A stretch of DNA of 42,504 nucleotides from Chitinophagaceae bacterium (GTDB lineage Bacteria; Bacteroidota; Bacteroidia; Chitinophagales; Chitinophagaceae), in assembly GCA_004028795.1 (NCBI GenBank), contig SAIW01000001.1, forward strand, positions 1 to 42,504, given 5' to 3'. Shown here one piece after another: positions 25,027 to 31,148 of this stretch (the first letter of the stretch is position 1; each line of letters begins with the position of its first letter). The notes under the pieces are model-generated. The model was not told where the DNA came from. It made no database searches and worked only from the letters and a program-made list of their open reading frames with translations. A program made the translations under genes and the position numbers.

Positions 25027-26223
25027 TCATTCTTCATAATATAAACTGTCCAAAAACGCTGCTCTTGCTTCACTCACTTTTTCTTCGGTGTCATTTGTTG
25101 GATTTGGATTTTGCCACCAGTCGCTGTCATAAACTCTCTCAACTACGTCGTCCCAATATCTTTCATAGTCCATTTCAGATTGAATAATACCAAAGTCTTT
25201 ACAAAGTGCGGAACGATTTTTACTGTCGAAGCATACAAATGTATCGGGTCTCTTCATACATAAAAGTCGAGTTGCTGTAGCTATGTAATTTCCTGTAAAA
25301 GCTTGAGTAAAATACTCTATAAAGTTGTCGTAATGTCTTTTTGTTATTTGTCCTGCAAATGGAATTTGGTCTAACGCCTTCGACACATTCCGGTCATTTT
25401 CTTTTATCTTATTTTTAAATATTCCTGCACCTTTCATACTTCCAAAATAGCCCCAATCTTCAGCTCCGGCTATGTCAAGTTTGTTAGGGATACCTGCAAT
25501 AAATTTTCGTTGGTCTTCGGTCAGTTCATTGAAGTGGTTTACACTTTCAAAAAGTTCTTTTGCAATTTCGATTACTCTCAGTCTTCGGTCAAGTCCGTGT
25601 GTTGGGTCATTACGGACTTCATTCATAAATTCTGCCCAACTTCTGTTCGTCATAGGAACTTCGTAAATTGGCTTAGGCTTTCTTTTTTTACTTCCATATT
25701 GTCCAGATAGGCTTTTAATTTTTTGGCGTTGTATTTTCCAAGTAATTCGATACTTGTCAAGGTCAGACTTATTAAATGTTTTGCCGTCAGCAAAAGTTTC
25801 TTCAACAAGTTTGACAGCGTTGGCAAATGTGTCAGTCGAATTGTTGTCCTTGTTGCTTAACAATATGCTTGCTTCTGTATTGCGTGAAAATGCTTCGTTT
25901 GTGAAGTTTGCACTACCAATAATTAGTTCCCACTTGTTAGAATTGTCAGTAAATAGATACAGTTTAGGGTGAAACGTTCCTTCTGGTTGTTGTATAAAAC
26001 GAACTTTTTTGTCGTTCAAAAATGCTTCAATAAAGTCAGGGTGTGTCTGATAAAAGTGAATACCAACGACGATTTTTTGAATTTTAGATTTGTTAGAGAA
26101 AAGGTCTTTGAAAAGTGTCGAGCTTGAACTTGCCCAAGCTGTCGCCCAGTAGAAATTATCATATTGCTTAGTCAGTCGTCTAAACTCTTTTTCTAATTCT
26201 GTCGCTGTTGTTATTAGTTTCAT
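25027..26223 (-). CDS. Phospholipase D-like nuclease protein, possible defence gene
   Basis: The 398-residue protein has one PLD/HKD motif: H85-x-K87 in FHPKLYLF, followed by GSANFT at 103-108. A single HKD site, which would need dimerisation, is typical of Nuc- and BfiI-like nucleases rather than lipases. A separate C-terminal region (about 250-398) with RLLCMKRPDTFVCFDSKNRSALCKDFG is found, to my recollection, next to restriction-type nucleases. A role in anti-phage or restriction activity is inferred. No methyltransferase is present. The gene sits within insertion A, 26 bases after the inner inverted repeat, with codon use unlike the surrounding genes. Confidence 0.72.
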   Translation of the reverse strand: MKLITTATELEKEFRRLTKQYDNFYWATAWASSSSTLFKDLFSNKSKIQKIVVGIHFYQTHPDFIEAFLNDKKVRFIQQPEGTFHPKLYLFTDNSNKWELIIGSANFTNEAFSRNTEASILLSNKDNNSTDTFANAVKLVEETFADGKTFNKSDLDKYRITWKIQRQKIKSLSGQYGSKKRKPKPIYEVPMTNRSWAEFMNEVRNDPTHGLDRRLRVIEIAKELFESVNHFNELTEDQRKFIAGIPNKLDIAGAEDWGYFGSMKGAGIFKNKIKENDRNVSKALDQIPFAGQITKRHYDNFIEYFTQAFTGNYIATATRLLCMKRPDTFVCFDSKNRSALCKDFGIIQSEMDYERYWDDVVERVYDSDWWQNPNPTNDTEEKVSEARAAFLDSLYYEE

Positions 26224-26249
26224 TGTCTGTAGGATGTCGGTTTAAGCTG

Positions 26250-26258
26250 ACCGCTAAC
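26250..26258. repeat. Inner inverted repeat of insertion A, high side
   Basis: ACCGCTAAC is the exact inverse of 23927-23935 and 24989-24997 and abuts the ~118-bp repeat that starts at 26256. The PLD start codon is 26 bases away. Confidence 0.65.
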
Positions 26259-26372
26259 ACTTTAACTATCGCAATAGCTAAAATAACAATAAAAAATTAA
26301 ATACCTCATTATCAACAAGCATTCACCCGTAAAAAATATATCCTGCTAATTTTGGATTTCGCCAATCTAATT
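26256..26372. repeat. ~118-bp repeat, high flank of insertion A
   Basis: The segment starts AACACTTTAAC, then TCGCAATAGCTAA, GTAAAAAATATATCCTGC and TTTCGCCAATCTAATT. By eye it aligns along its whole length with 28411-28528 at about four in five bases, in the same orientation. Confidence 0.8.
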
Positions 26373-26447
26373 TAATTCATATCGCTAAATACGGTAACAA
26401 ATGCATTCAATAATATCTTTACCAATAAGTAGTTACAGTTAAATAAA

Positions 26448-27038
26448 ATGACAGGCACAGAAAGCATCATAGCATATATCAACAGGTCTGTACAATTAAA
26501 CAAAGAAGAAGCACTTACTTTTTCTGAAGCCTTCAGAGAGGTGAAAATTAAAAAGCGTCAGTTTATTGTGCAGCCGCAATTTGTGGCAAAATGCAGAAAC
26601 TATGTAGTAAAAGGTGCTTTCAGGGCTTATGTGGTAGATGACAGTGGGCAAGACAGTACCATTGCTTTTGCCATAGAAGACTGGTGGATTACAGATTATA
26701 ACAGCTACATTCTGCAAAAGCCCGCCACCATGTTTGTTGTGGCTTTAGAAGACAGTATTATTATGGAAATTCCTTATGAGAAAGAACTTGCCTTAAAACA
26801 AATGAATCATCAATTTGAAACTTTTTTCAGAATAAGGGCAGAACGTACCGCCGCTTTTATGCAGCAGCGTATTATTGCCAACCTTACTTTAACTGCCGAA
26901 GAGCGATATGAAGCCTTTATCAATAAATATCCGCAAATTGTGCAAAGAGTACCGCAGTATGCATTAGCTTCTTATTTGGGAATGACAACCGAGTTTTTAT
27001 CACGCATCAGAAATAAAAAAGCCAGTTCAAAAAGTTAA
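26448..27038 (+). CDS. Crp/Fnr-family transcriptional regulator
   Basis: The 196-residue protein has an N-terminal cyclic-nucleotide-binding-like barrel (about 20-125) and a short C-terminal helix-turn-helix with VPQYALASYLGMTTEFLSRIR. The RxTA-type cAMP phosphate-binding signature is not seen, so it may sense something else or nothing; many Bacteroidota members of this group are like this. The next gene encodes an AhpD-like protein and has a CRP-type palindrome (27104-27119) before it, so the regulator probably controls it. The gene lies between the two cassette-like insertions and has ordinary codon use. Confidence 0.85.
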   Translation: MTGTESIIAYINRSVQLNKEEALTFSEAFREVKIKKRQFIVQPQFVAKCRNYVVKGAFRAYVVDDSGQDSTIAFAIEDWWITDYNSYILQKPATMFVVALEDSIIMEIPYEKELALKQMNHQFETFFRIRAERTAAFMQQRIIANLTLTAEERYEAFINKYPQIVQRVPQYALASYLGMTTEFLSRIRNKKASSKS

Positions 27039-27103
27039 ACTACATCAACCGAATTTCTTAAACTAAGTCATTTTTAAAAACTGCTGTTAGTGTCAGTTTT
27101 GTG

Positions 27104-27119
27104 TTGTCAATATCGACAA
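27104..27119. promoter_or_regulatory. CRP/FNR-type operator before the AhpD-like gene
   Basis: TTGTC-N6-GACAA is a palindrome with the half-site spacing of CRP and FNR sites. It lies 24 bases before the AhpD-like ATG and 65 bases after the stop of a Crp/Fnr-family gene, the obvious candidate to bind it. Confidence 0.5.
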
Positions 27120-27142
27120 TTCAAATAATAAAATAAATAAAC

Positions 27143-27691
27143 ATGACAGCTACAGCACAAAGAACATTTACTGTTCCCACAAAGGCAGAAGTATCTGCAA
27201 CCAATCAAACAATTTTTGATGGCTTACAAAAGAACTTAGGTTTTGTACCCAATCTCTACGCCTACTTCGCTAAAAACGATACGGCATTGGCAGATTACTT
27301 AGCCTTGCAAAACCGTAAAAGCACATTAAGGGCTAAGGAAAGAGAAGTAATTAATTTAATAACCAGTCAAATAAACGGTTGCCGTTACTGTCAGTCTGCC
27401 CATACGGTAATTGGTAAAATGAACGGTTTTAGTGATGAGCAAATTATTGAACTACGCAATGGTTATGCCTCCTTCGATAGTAAATTAGATGCATTGGTAA
27501 AATTTACAGCTTCGGTTGTTACTAATCGTGGCAGAGCAACAGAAGCAACCAAGGAAGCTTTTTTTGCTGCGGGCTATACAGAAGCCAATCTGATTGATGT
27601 GGTGATTGTAGTGGGTGATAAGATAATCAGCAACTATTTACATAACCTTACTGAGTTTGAAATAGATTTTCCTTTAGCAGAAGCGATATAA
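27143..27691 (+). CDS. AhpD-like carboxymuconolactone decarboxylase-family protein
   Basis: The 182-residue protein carries the AhpD core motif with C80-x2-C83 and H87 in INGCRYCQSAHTVIG. This is the redox-active pair of AhpD-like peroxidases rather than of the decarboxylase itself. It is soluble and probably acts against peroxides or as a disulfide reductase. It pairs with the Crp/Fnr-family regulator upstream, a frequent arrangement in Bacteroidota. A strong hairpin (27706-27740) ends the transcript. Confidence 0.87.
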   Translation: MTATAQRTFTVPTKAEVSATNQTIFDGLQKNLGFVPNLYAYFAKNDTALADYLALQNRKSTLRAKEREVINLITSQINGCRYCQSAHTVIGKMNGFSDEQIIELRNGYASFDSKLDALVKFTASVVTNRGRATEATKEAFFAAGYTEANLIDVVIVVGDKIISNYLHNLTEFEIDFPLAEAI

Positions 27692-27705
27692 GTAATGATT
27701 GATAA

Positions 27706-27740
27706 AAAGAAAGCCTGCATAGAATATGCAGGCTTTCTTT
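27706..27740 (+). terminator. Terminator of the AhpD-like gene
   Basis: AAAGAAAGCCTGCAT and ATGCAGGCTTTCTTT form a perfect 15-bp stem with a 5-base loop, 14 bases after the stop codon. Confidence 0.85.
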
Positions 27741-27763
27741 ATTGACTTACCAACTCATTTTAA

Positions 27764-27833
27764 ACAATGTCTCCTTGTAAGGGACATTGTAATGAAACAT
27801 AATTTACGCAATGTCCTCTGCGAGAGACATTGC
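27764..27833. repeat. Two CAATGTC palindromes, low flank of insertion B
   Basis: The first palindrome (27764-27790) is ACAATGTC...GACATTGT. The second (27808-27833) is GCAATGTC-CTCTGCGAGA-GACATTGC, followed by TGCTGAGAAG. The second matches the flank of insertion A with its core inverted. Confidence 0.75.
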
Positions 27834-27856
27834 TGAGAAGAAAGCATAAATGCAAT

Positions 27857-27866
27857 GTTGTGGGCC
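27857..27866. repeat. Inner inverted repeat of insertion B, low side
   Basis: GTTGTGGGCC lies just outside the HEPN-like stop codon (27870) and is the perfect 10-base inverse of 28404-28413. Confidence 0.65.
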
Positions 27867-27869
27867 GTT

Positions 27870-28385
27870 TTATTTTTCTTTTTTAGCTGCTAATGTTGGA
27901 ACAAAGACAGGGACTAAAATGTCTTTGTTTTTATTCCAAAGTCTAAGCATTAAATCTTCGCAAACAGAATAAAATTTATCTATACTTCTATATTCTTCTT
28001 TAATAGTTGGATCAAAATCAGCGATAGTTAAATTAAATAGTGGTTCGTGAGCAGCTTTATTTCTTAATTTTCTAAACCAAGTGTATAAAATATAATCCTG
28101 ATCTGTTAATTCACCAATTTCATGCAGGATCAATAATTGTGAAGCATAAGGGTATGATCTTGTATCATCAGTTATCTTCTTTCCGTTTTTTGCTTTGGCT
28201 TTTATTAATGCGTTTATTAATAATTCTAGGAAACCATGTGCAATAAACAATTGTATTCTGGGCTGACCATTAAGTGAGCCTAATTCCTTGAAAACTCGAA
28301 AAAGCAAATCTTTCTTTATCTTTTCTCCGAATTCTTCATTATCGTCTTTCCCTTTTTTAACTGTATTAATTTTGGCTTTACTCAT
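27870..28385 (-). CDS. HEPN-like protein, possible RNase or toxin
   Basis: Starting at MSKAKINTVKKG (28385), the product has 171 residues, mostly helical. It contains R108-N-K-A-A-H113 in FRKLRNKAAHEP, the Rx4-6H motif of HEPN domains, many of which are RNases in toxin-antitoxin or abortive-infection systems. The helix before it (YPYASQLLILHEIGELTDQDYILYTW) fits a HEPN bundle. No antitoxin gene is adjacent, so a toxin role is only a suggestion, and a non-catalytic HEPN is possible. An upstream ATG at 28415 would read through the inner inverted repeat and is not preferred. The gene is the sole cargo of insertion B. Confidence 0.65.
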   Translation of the reverse strand: MSKAKINTVKKGKDDNEEFGEKIKKDLLFRVFKELGSLNGQPRIQLFIAHGFLELLINALIKAKAKNGKKITDDTRSYPYASQLLILHEIGELTDQDYILYTWFRKLRNKAAHEPLFNLTIADFDPTIKEEYRSIDKFYSVCEDLMLRLWNKNKDILVPVFVPTLAAKKEK

Positions 28386-28403
28386 AGCATAATGATTTAA
28401 AAT

Positions 28404-28413
28404 GGCCCACAAC
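28404..28413. repeat. Inner inverted repeat of insertion B, high side
   Basis: GGCCCACAAC is the perfect inverse of 27857-27866. It starts 18 bases before the HEPN-like start codon and runs into the ~118-bp repeat. Confidence 0.65.
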
Positions 28414-28528
28414 ACTTTAATTGTCGCAATAGCTAAGATAAACGTAAAAATTCAAATACTTGATAATCATCAACAATAGCCCTGTAAAAAAATATATCCT
28501 GCAACTTTCAGGTTTCGCCAATCTAATT
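28411..28528. repeat. ~118-bp repeat, high flank of insertion B
   Basis: This is the counterpart of 26256-26372. Shared blocks are AACACTTTAA, TCGCAATAGCTAA, TAAAAAA-TATATCCTGC and TTTCGCCAATCTAATT. It runs to the stop codon of the serine hydrolase gene. Confidence 0.8.
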
Positions 28529-30065
28529 ACTTATTAACCAACTTAATATGATACTCCTGTATTAATGCAGGGTTTTCGGGTGTAAGAGTAAAGCTTACTT
28601 CAATATTGCTGTTGCTGCATTCAATTATAAAACTGCCACGTAAATTATTTTCAGGTATCAATTCTTTAACACGTATCATTTTCCCTGCCTTATTAAAAAT
28701 AGCAACAGCTTCTTTCTGTAAAGCATCAGTAAAATAATCTAAGAAGAAATTGTCGGCAAAAATATTGGTGGTGTTTGCATTCTTCCAGTCAGGCAATAAA
28801 GCCAATAATTGTTGTTTTCTTTTTTCTAATACAGAAGAAGGTTTTAACTGCCTTGGTTGTAAATGTGCCGTAGCAATTAAGGTATCTAAAACCTGTGTGT
28901 TTATATAAGCTGTAGATGCATAAGTAGCATTGGCAAATAACAGTACACCAATACCATAATCGGGCAGTATACTCCAGTTACTGCCAAAGCCCGGTAAACC
29001 GCCTGTATGGCCAATACTTACCCTGCCCTCTCCATCTTTACTCCAACGCAAACCATAACCATAGGCAGTGGCTAAGGGTGTGGATCTGCCTGTTGCATAT
29101 TTAAAACCTGCATTCAGTGTATTAAAATTCCATGCATGGTGCATTTCTCTTATGCTGCTTCTTTTTACAGGTCCGTTATCAGGTTCATTACTTGGTGGCC
29201 ATGCAGCAAGGTGCAAAGCAACATATTTAGCAAAATCTTCAATAGTTGTTATCATGCCACCCATAGCACCGTAGGCACCATCATGCAGTAAAGGTTGGTC
29301 AACATAATTATTATTCAACCAACGGTAACCATGCACTAAATTATTTGTAGGCACTTTGCTGTATTCCCAATAAGTATGGGTCATACCCAAGGGCTGCAGA
29401 ATATATTTAGATATGTATGTTTCATAAGTTAATCCGCTTACTTTTTTTATAATATATCCCAATAAAGTAAAACCAAGATTACTGTATTCATAAGCAACAC
29501 CGGCGTTATTAGAGAAGGATAATTTTTTATTCAGCAATTGTAATAATTCATCATCTGTTCTGGCTAATTGTCTGTCGCCCCAGGGATTATCTTCTGGAAA
29601 GCCTGCCATATGTGTCAATAAATGTCTGATAGTTATTGGCGGAGCATCTTTAGTGGTATAAGGTTGATTGTTTAATTCAGGAATGTATTTGCCTGCTGCA
29701 TCATCTAATTGCAGCTTGCCTTCATCACGCAGTTTTAAAATGGCCATAGCGGTAAAGCTCTTCGTCATAGAGGCAATACGGTAAGCAGATTGTTTATCAG
29801 CTTTACTGTTTGTTTCAATATTTATCAAACCTTCATAATTGCTGTAAATAAGTTTACCATCAACCACAATACCGTAAGCAATAGAAGGAAAATGATTTTC
29901 TTTTGCGTATTCAGTATATAGTTTATCAATCAGCGGCAATACGGCTTTAATTTTTGCTAAATGATTGGTATCAGCAAAATAAGGCGGGTAGTAGGTTACA
30001 GGCTTTTGAGCATTGATAGTTGTAAAAAGGAACAATAAAGAAACGGTGCAGAATAATAAACGCAT
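28527..30065 (-). CDS. Exported serine hydrolase, class C beta-lactamase-like
   Basis: The 512-residue protein has a signal peptide ending near INAQ. Its penicillin-binding fold carries S99-x-x-K102 (SMTK), Y194-S-N196 and H353-T-G-G356, the three motifs of the AmpC/EstB family. A C-terminal extension of about 120 residues forms a separate sheet-like domain common in Bacteroidota members. It may be a D-amino-acid peptidase or an esterase; beta-lactam hydrolysis is not implied. The gene has a palindromic repeat just upstream and ends at the high flank of insertion B. Confidence 0.88.
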   Translation of the reverse strand: MRLLFCTVSLLFLFTTINAQKPVTYYPPYFADTNHLAKIKAVLPLIDKLYTEYAKENHFPSIAYGIVVDGKLIYSNYEGLINIETNSKADKQSAYRIASMTKSFTAMAILKLRDEGKLQLDDAAGKYIPELNNQPYTTKDAPPITIRHLLTHMAGFPEDNPWGDRQLARTDDELLQLLNKKLSFSNNAGVAYEYSNLGFTLLGYIIKKVSGLTYETYISKYILQPLGMTHTYWEYSKVPTNNLVHGYRWLNNNYVDQPLLHDGAYGAMGGMITTIEDFAKYVALHLAAWPPSNEPDNGPVKRSSIREMHHAWNFNTLNAGFKYATGRSTPLATAYGYGLRWSKDGEGRVSIGHTGGLPGFGSNWSILPDYGIGVLLFANATYASTAYINTQVLDTLIATAHLQPRQLKPSSVLEKRKQQLLALLPDWKNANTTNIFADNFFLDYFTDALQKEAVAIFNKAGKMIRVKELIPENNLRGSFIIECSNSNIEVSFTLTPENPALIQEYHIKLVNK

Positions 30066-30099
30066 ACTTGTTAGTTTAGTATGCTTCTAAGATACGATT

Positions 30100-30204
30100 G
30101 TCATTTCGAGATTGGGTGCTTGCCCAACGAGAAATCTTTTAATTTTTTTGTTGAGATTGCTCAGGCATTGCTTGCCTGAGTGATTCAGAGAACCCCGAAA
30201 TAAC
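30100..30204. repeat. GTCATTTCGA-type palindromic repeat, diverged copy
   Basis: The left arm (GTCATTTCGAGATTGGG, TGCCCAACGAGAAATC) is well kept. The right half is changed and contains its own hairpin CTCAGGCATTGCTTGCCTGAG, ending CCCCGAAATAAC. Confidence 0.8.
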
Positions 30205-30221
30205 GCAAACTATTTAAATTG

Positions 30222-30449
30222 TTATTGATTCAATGTTTGAATGATGCCGTCCTTCTCTTCTCTGGTAAGGCTTGCGTCTGTTTCTCTTAAAGTAGATGCA
30301 TTTTTAACGATGGTTTTATTCTGCAGGTTAAACAGCCTGCACATAGTACAAATAAGTAAATGCCTCCACAATGCATAGCGTTGCATAATGGTTAATTTAC
30401 CTTCTTCTTTTTTTGAAATAAAATCTGTAGCCTCTTTACAACTAATCAT
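30222..30449 (-). CDS. Putative zinc-finger anti-sigma factor
   Basis: The 75-residue product shows C4 and H30-x3-C34-x2-C37 in CKEATDF and RHLLICTMCRLF, the zinc-binding arrangement of short ZAS anti-sigma factors. No membrane segment follows, so it would be soluble. It lies 10 bases downstream of the ECF sigma factor gene on the same strand, as expected for a cognate pair. It should hold the sigma factor inactive until a signal disrupts the zinc site. Redox or metal sensing is inferred from the cysteines. Confidence 0.72.
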   Translation of the reverse strand: MISCKEATDFISKKEEGKLTIMQRYALWRHLLICTMCRLFNLQNKTIVKNASTLRETDASLTREEKDGIIQTLNQ

Positions 30450-30459
30450 ACATCACATT

Positions 30460-31017
30460 TTACTTAGTAAACCAATTTTTTTCAAGACAGCTACGCAATT
30501 GCGTTTTAGCCCTGTGAATTAATACCCAATAGTTAGACGCAGTTATGTTTAATTGCTTACAGATTTCGTCACTATCAATATCATCTAAATACTTCATACT
30601 AAAAACAGCATGTTGTATTTCTTTCAGTTTTTTCATACACAATTCAAATACACTGTAAAATTCTTTTTGTTCTATACGGCTGCCGTAAGGTATGGCCCAG
30701 TCTTTCGGGTAAGCGGGTTTGCTCCAATGGCCATCACCTTCAAAAAAACTATCACTATCATTTTCTGTTGCCAACCTGTCTGTTAATCGCGTAGCAGCTT
30801 TGCGGTAATGATCAATAATTTTATTTTTTAAAATAGTCATTAACCAATTTTTTAAACTGGCTTCGGCTTTATAACTATCAATATTTTTTAATGCAGATAC
30901 AAATGTGTCTTGTACCAGGTCTTTAGCAAGGTCTTTATCATTTACTCTTGGCAATGCAAAGCGATACAACAGGTCGCTATAATCATTTACCAAAGCAGTA
31001 GTATCAATGGTTGACAT
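30460..31017 (-). CDS. ECF-family RNA polymerase sigma factor
   Basis: The 185-residue protein has sigma region 2 (about 10-80) with DLLYRFALPRVNDKDLAKDLVQDTFVSAL and SLKNWLMTILKNKIIDHYRK. Region 4 (about 125-180) contains DIDSDEICKQLNITASNYWVLIHRAK. The linker between them is longer than usual (about 45 residues). The putative anti-sigma factor is directly downstream. The gene is divergent from the large amidohydrolase gene, 131 bases away, so that gene may be a target. Confidence 0.9.
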   Translation of the reverse strand: MSTIDTTALVNDYSDLLYRFALPRVNDKDLAKDLVQDTFVSALKNIDSYKAEASLKNWLMTILKNKIIDHYRKAATRLTDRLATENDSDSFFEGDGHWSKPAYPKDWAIPYGSRIEQKEFYSVFELCMKKLKEIQHAVFSMKYLDDIDSDEICKQLNITASNYWVLIHRAKTQLRSCLEKNWFTK

Positions 31018-31148
31018 GCTGTAAAGTTTATTGCTAAAGTTCGCCCCGCCAAAACTTTTTTTTACCGAAAATGGGATAAATGGTTTTAGGGTTCAAACTA
31101 ATTGTTTAGCTTTCGCATCCTGAATTAATTAAAACTCAAAAAAGCATT

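Larger units (their letters stand above)
23884..26372 (-). mobile_element. Candidate cassette-like insertion A (NTF2-like, unknown, PLD genes)
   Basis: Three minus-strand genes are enclosed by GTTAGCGGT (23927-23935) and its inverse ACCGCTAAC (26250-26258). Outside lie a CAATATC/GACATTG palindrome (23884-23909) on the low side and a ~118-bp repeat (26256-26372) on the high side. Both outer flanks have counterparts in the same positions around the HEPN gene (27764-28528). A third GTTAGCGGT (24989-24997) follows the PLD gene, and GCCTAAC (24963-24969) precedes the next gene, so several cassettes may be chained. Codons of the PLD gene (CTT, GAC, TTC) differ from the TTA/GAT/TTT habit of the neighbours. 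No integrase or transposase is present. Boundaries are estimates. Confidence 0.5.
27764..28528 (-). mobile_element. Candidate cassette-like insertion B (HEPN-like gene)
   Basis: A single minus-strand gene is enclosed by GTTGTGGGCC (27857-27866) and its exact inverse GGCCCACAAC (28404-28413). Outside lie CAATGTC palindromes on the low side and a ~118-bp repeat (28411-28528) on the high side, in the same order and orientation as around insertion A. The high repeat ends at the stop codon of the serine hydrolase gene. Cargo and inner repeat differ from insertion A, while the outer flanks agree. No recombinase is present, and the boundaries are estimates. Confidence 0.5.

Noticed and set aside
23884-28528. 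CRISPR array
   Set aside because: The repeated 9-mers and palindromes are not evenly spaced, enclose whole genes, and no cas genes occur.
28527-30065. Beta-lactam resistance gene
   Set aside because: Although SxxK, YSN and HTGG motifs are present, the long C-terminal extension and family spread point to peptidase/esterase-type hydrolases, and nothing supports a resistance role.
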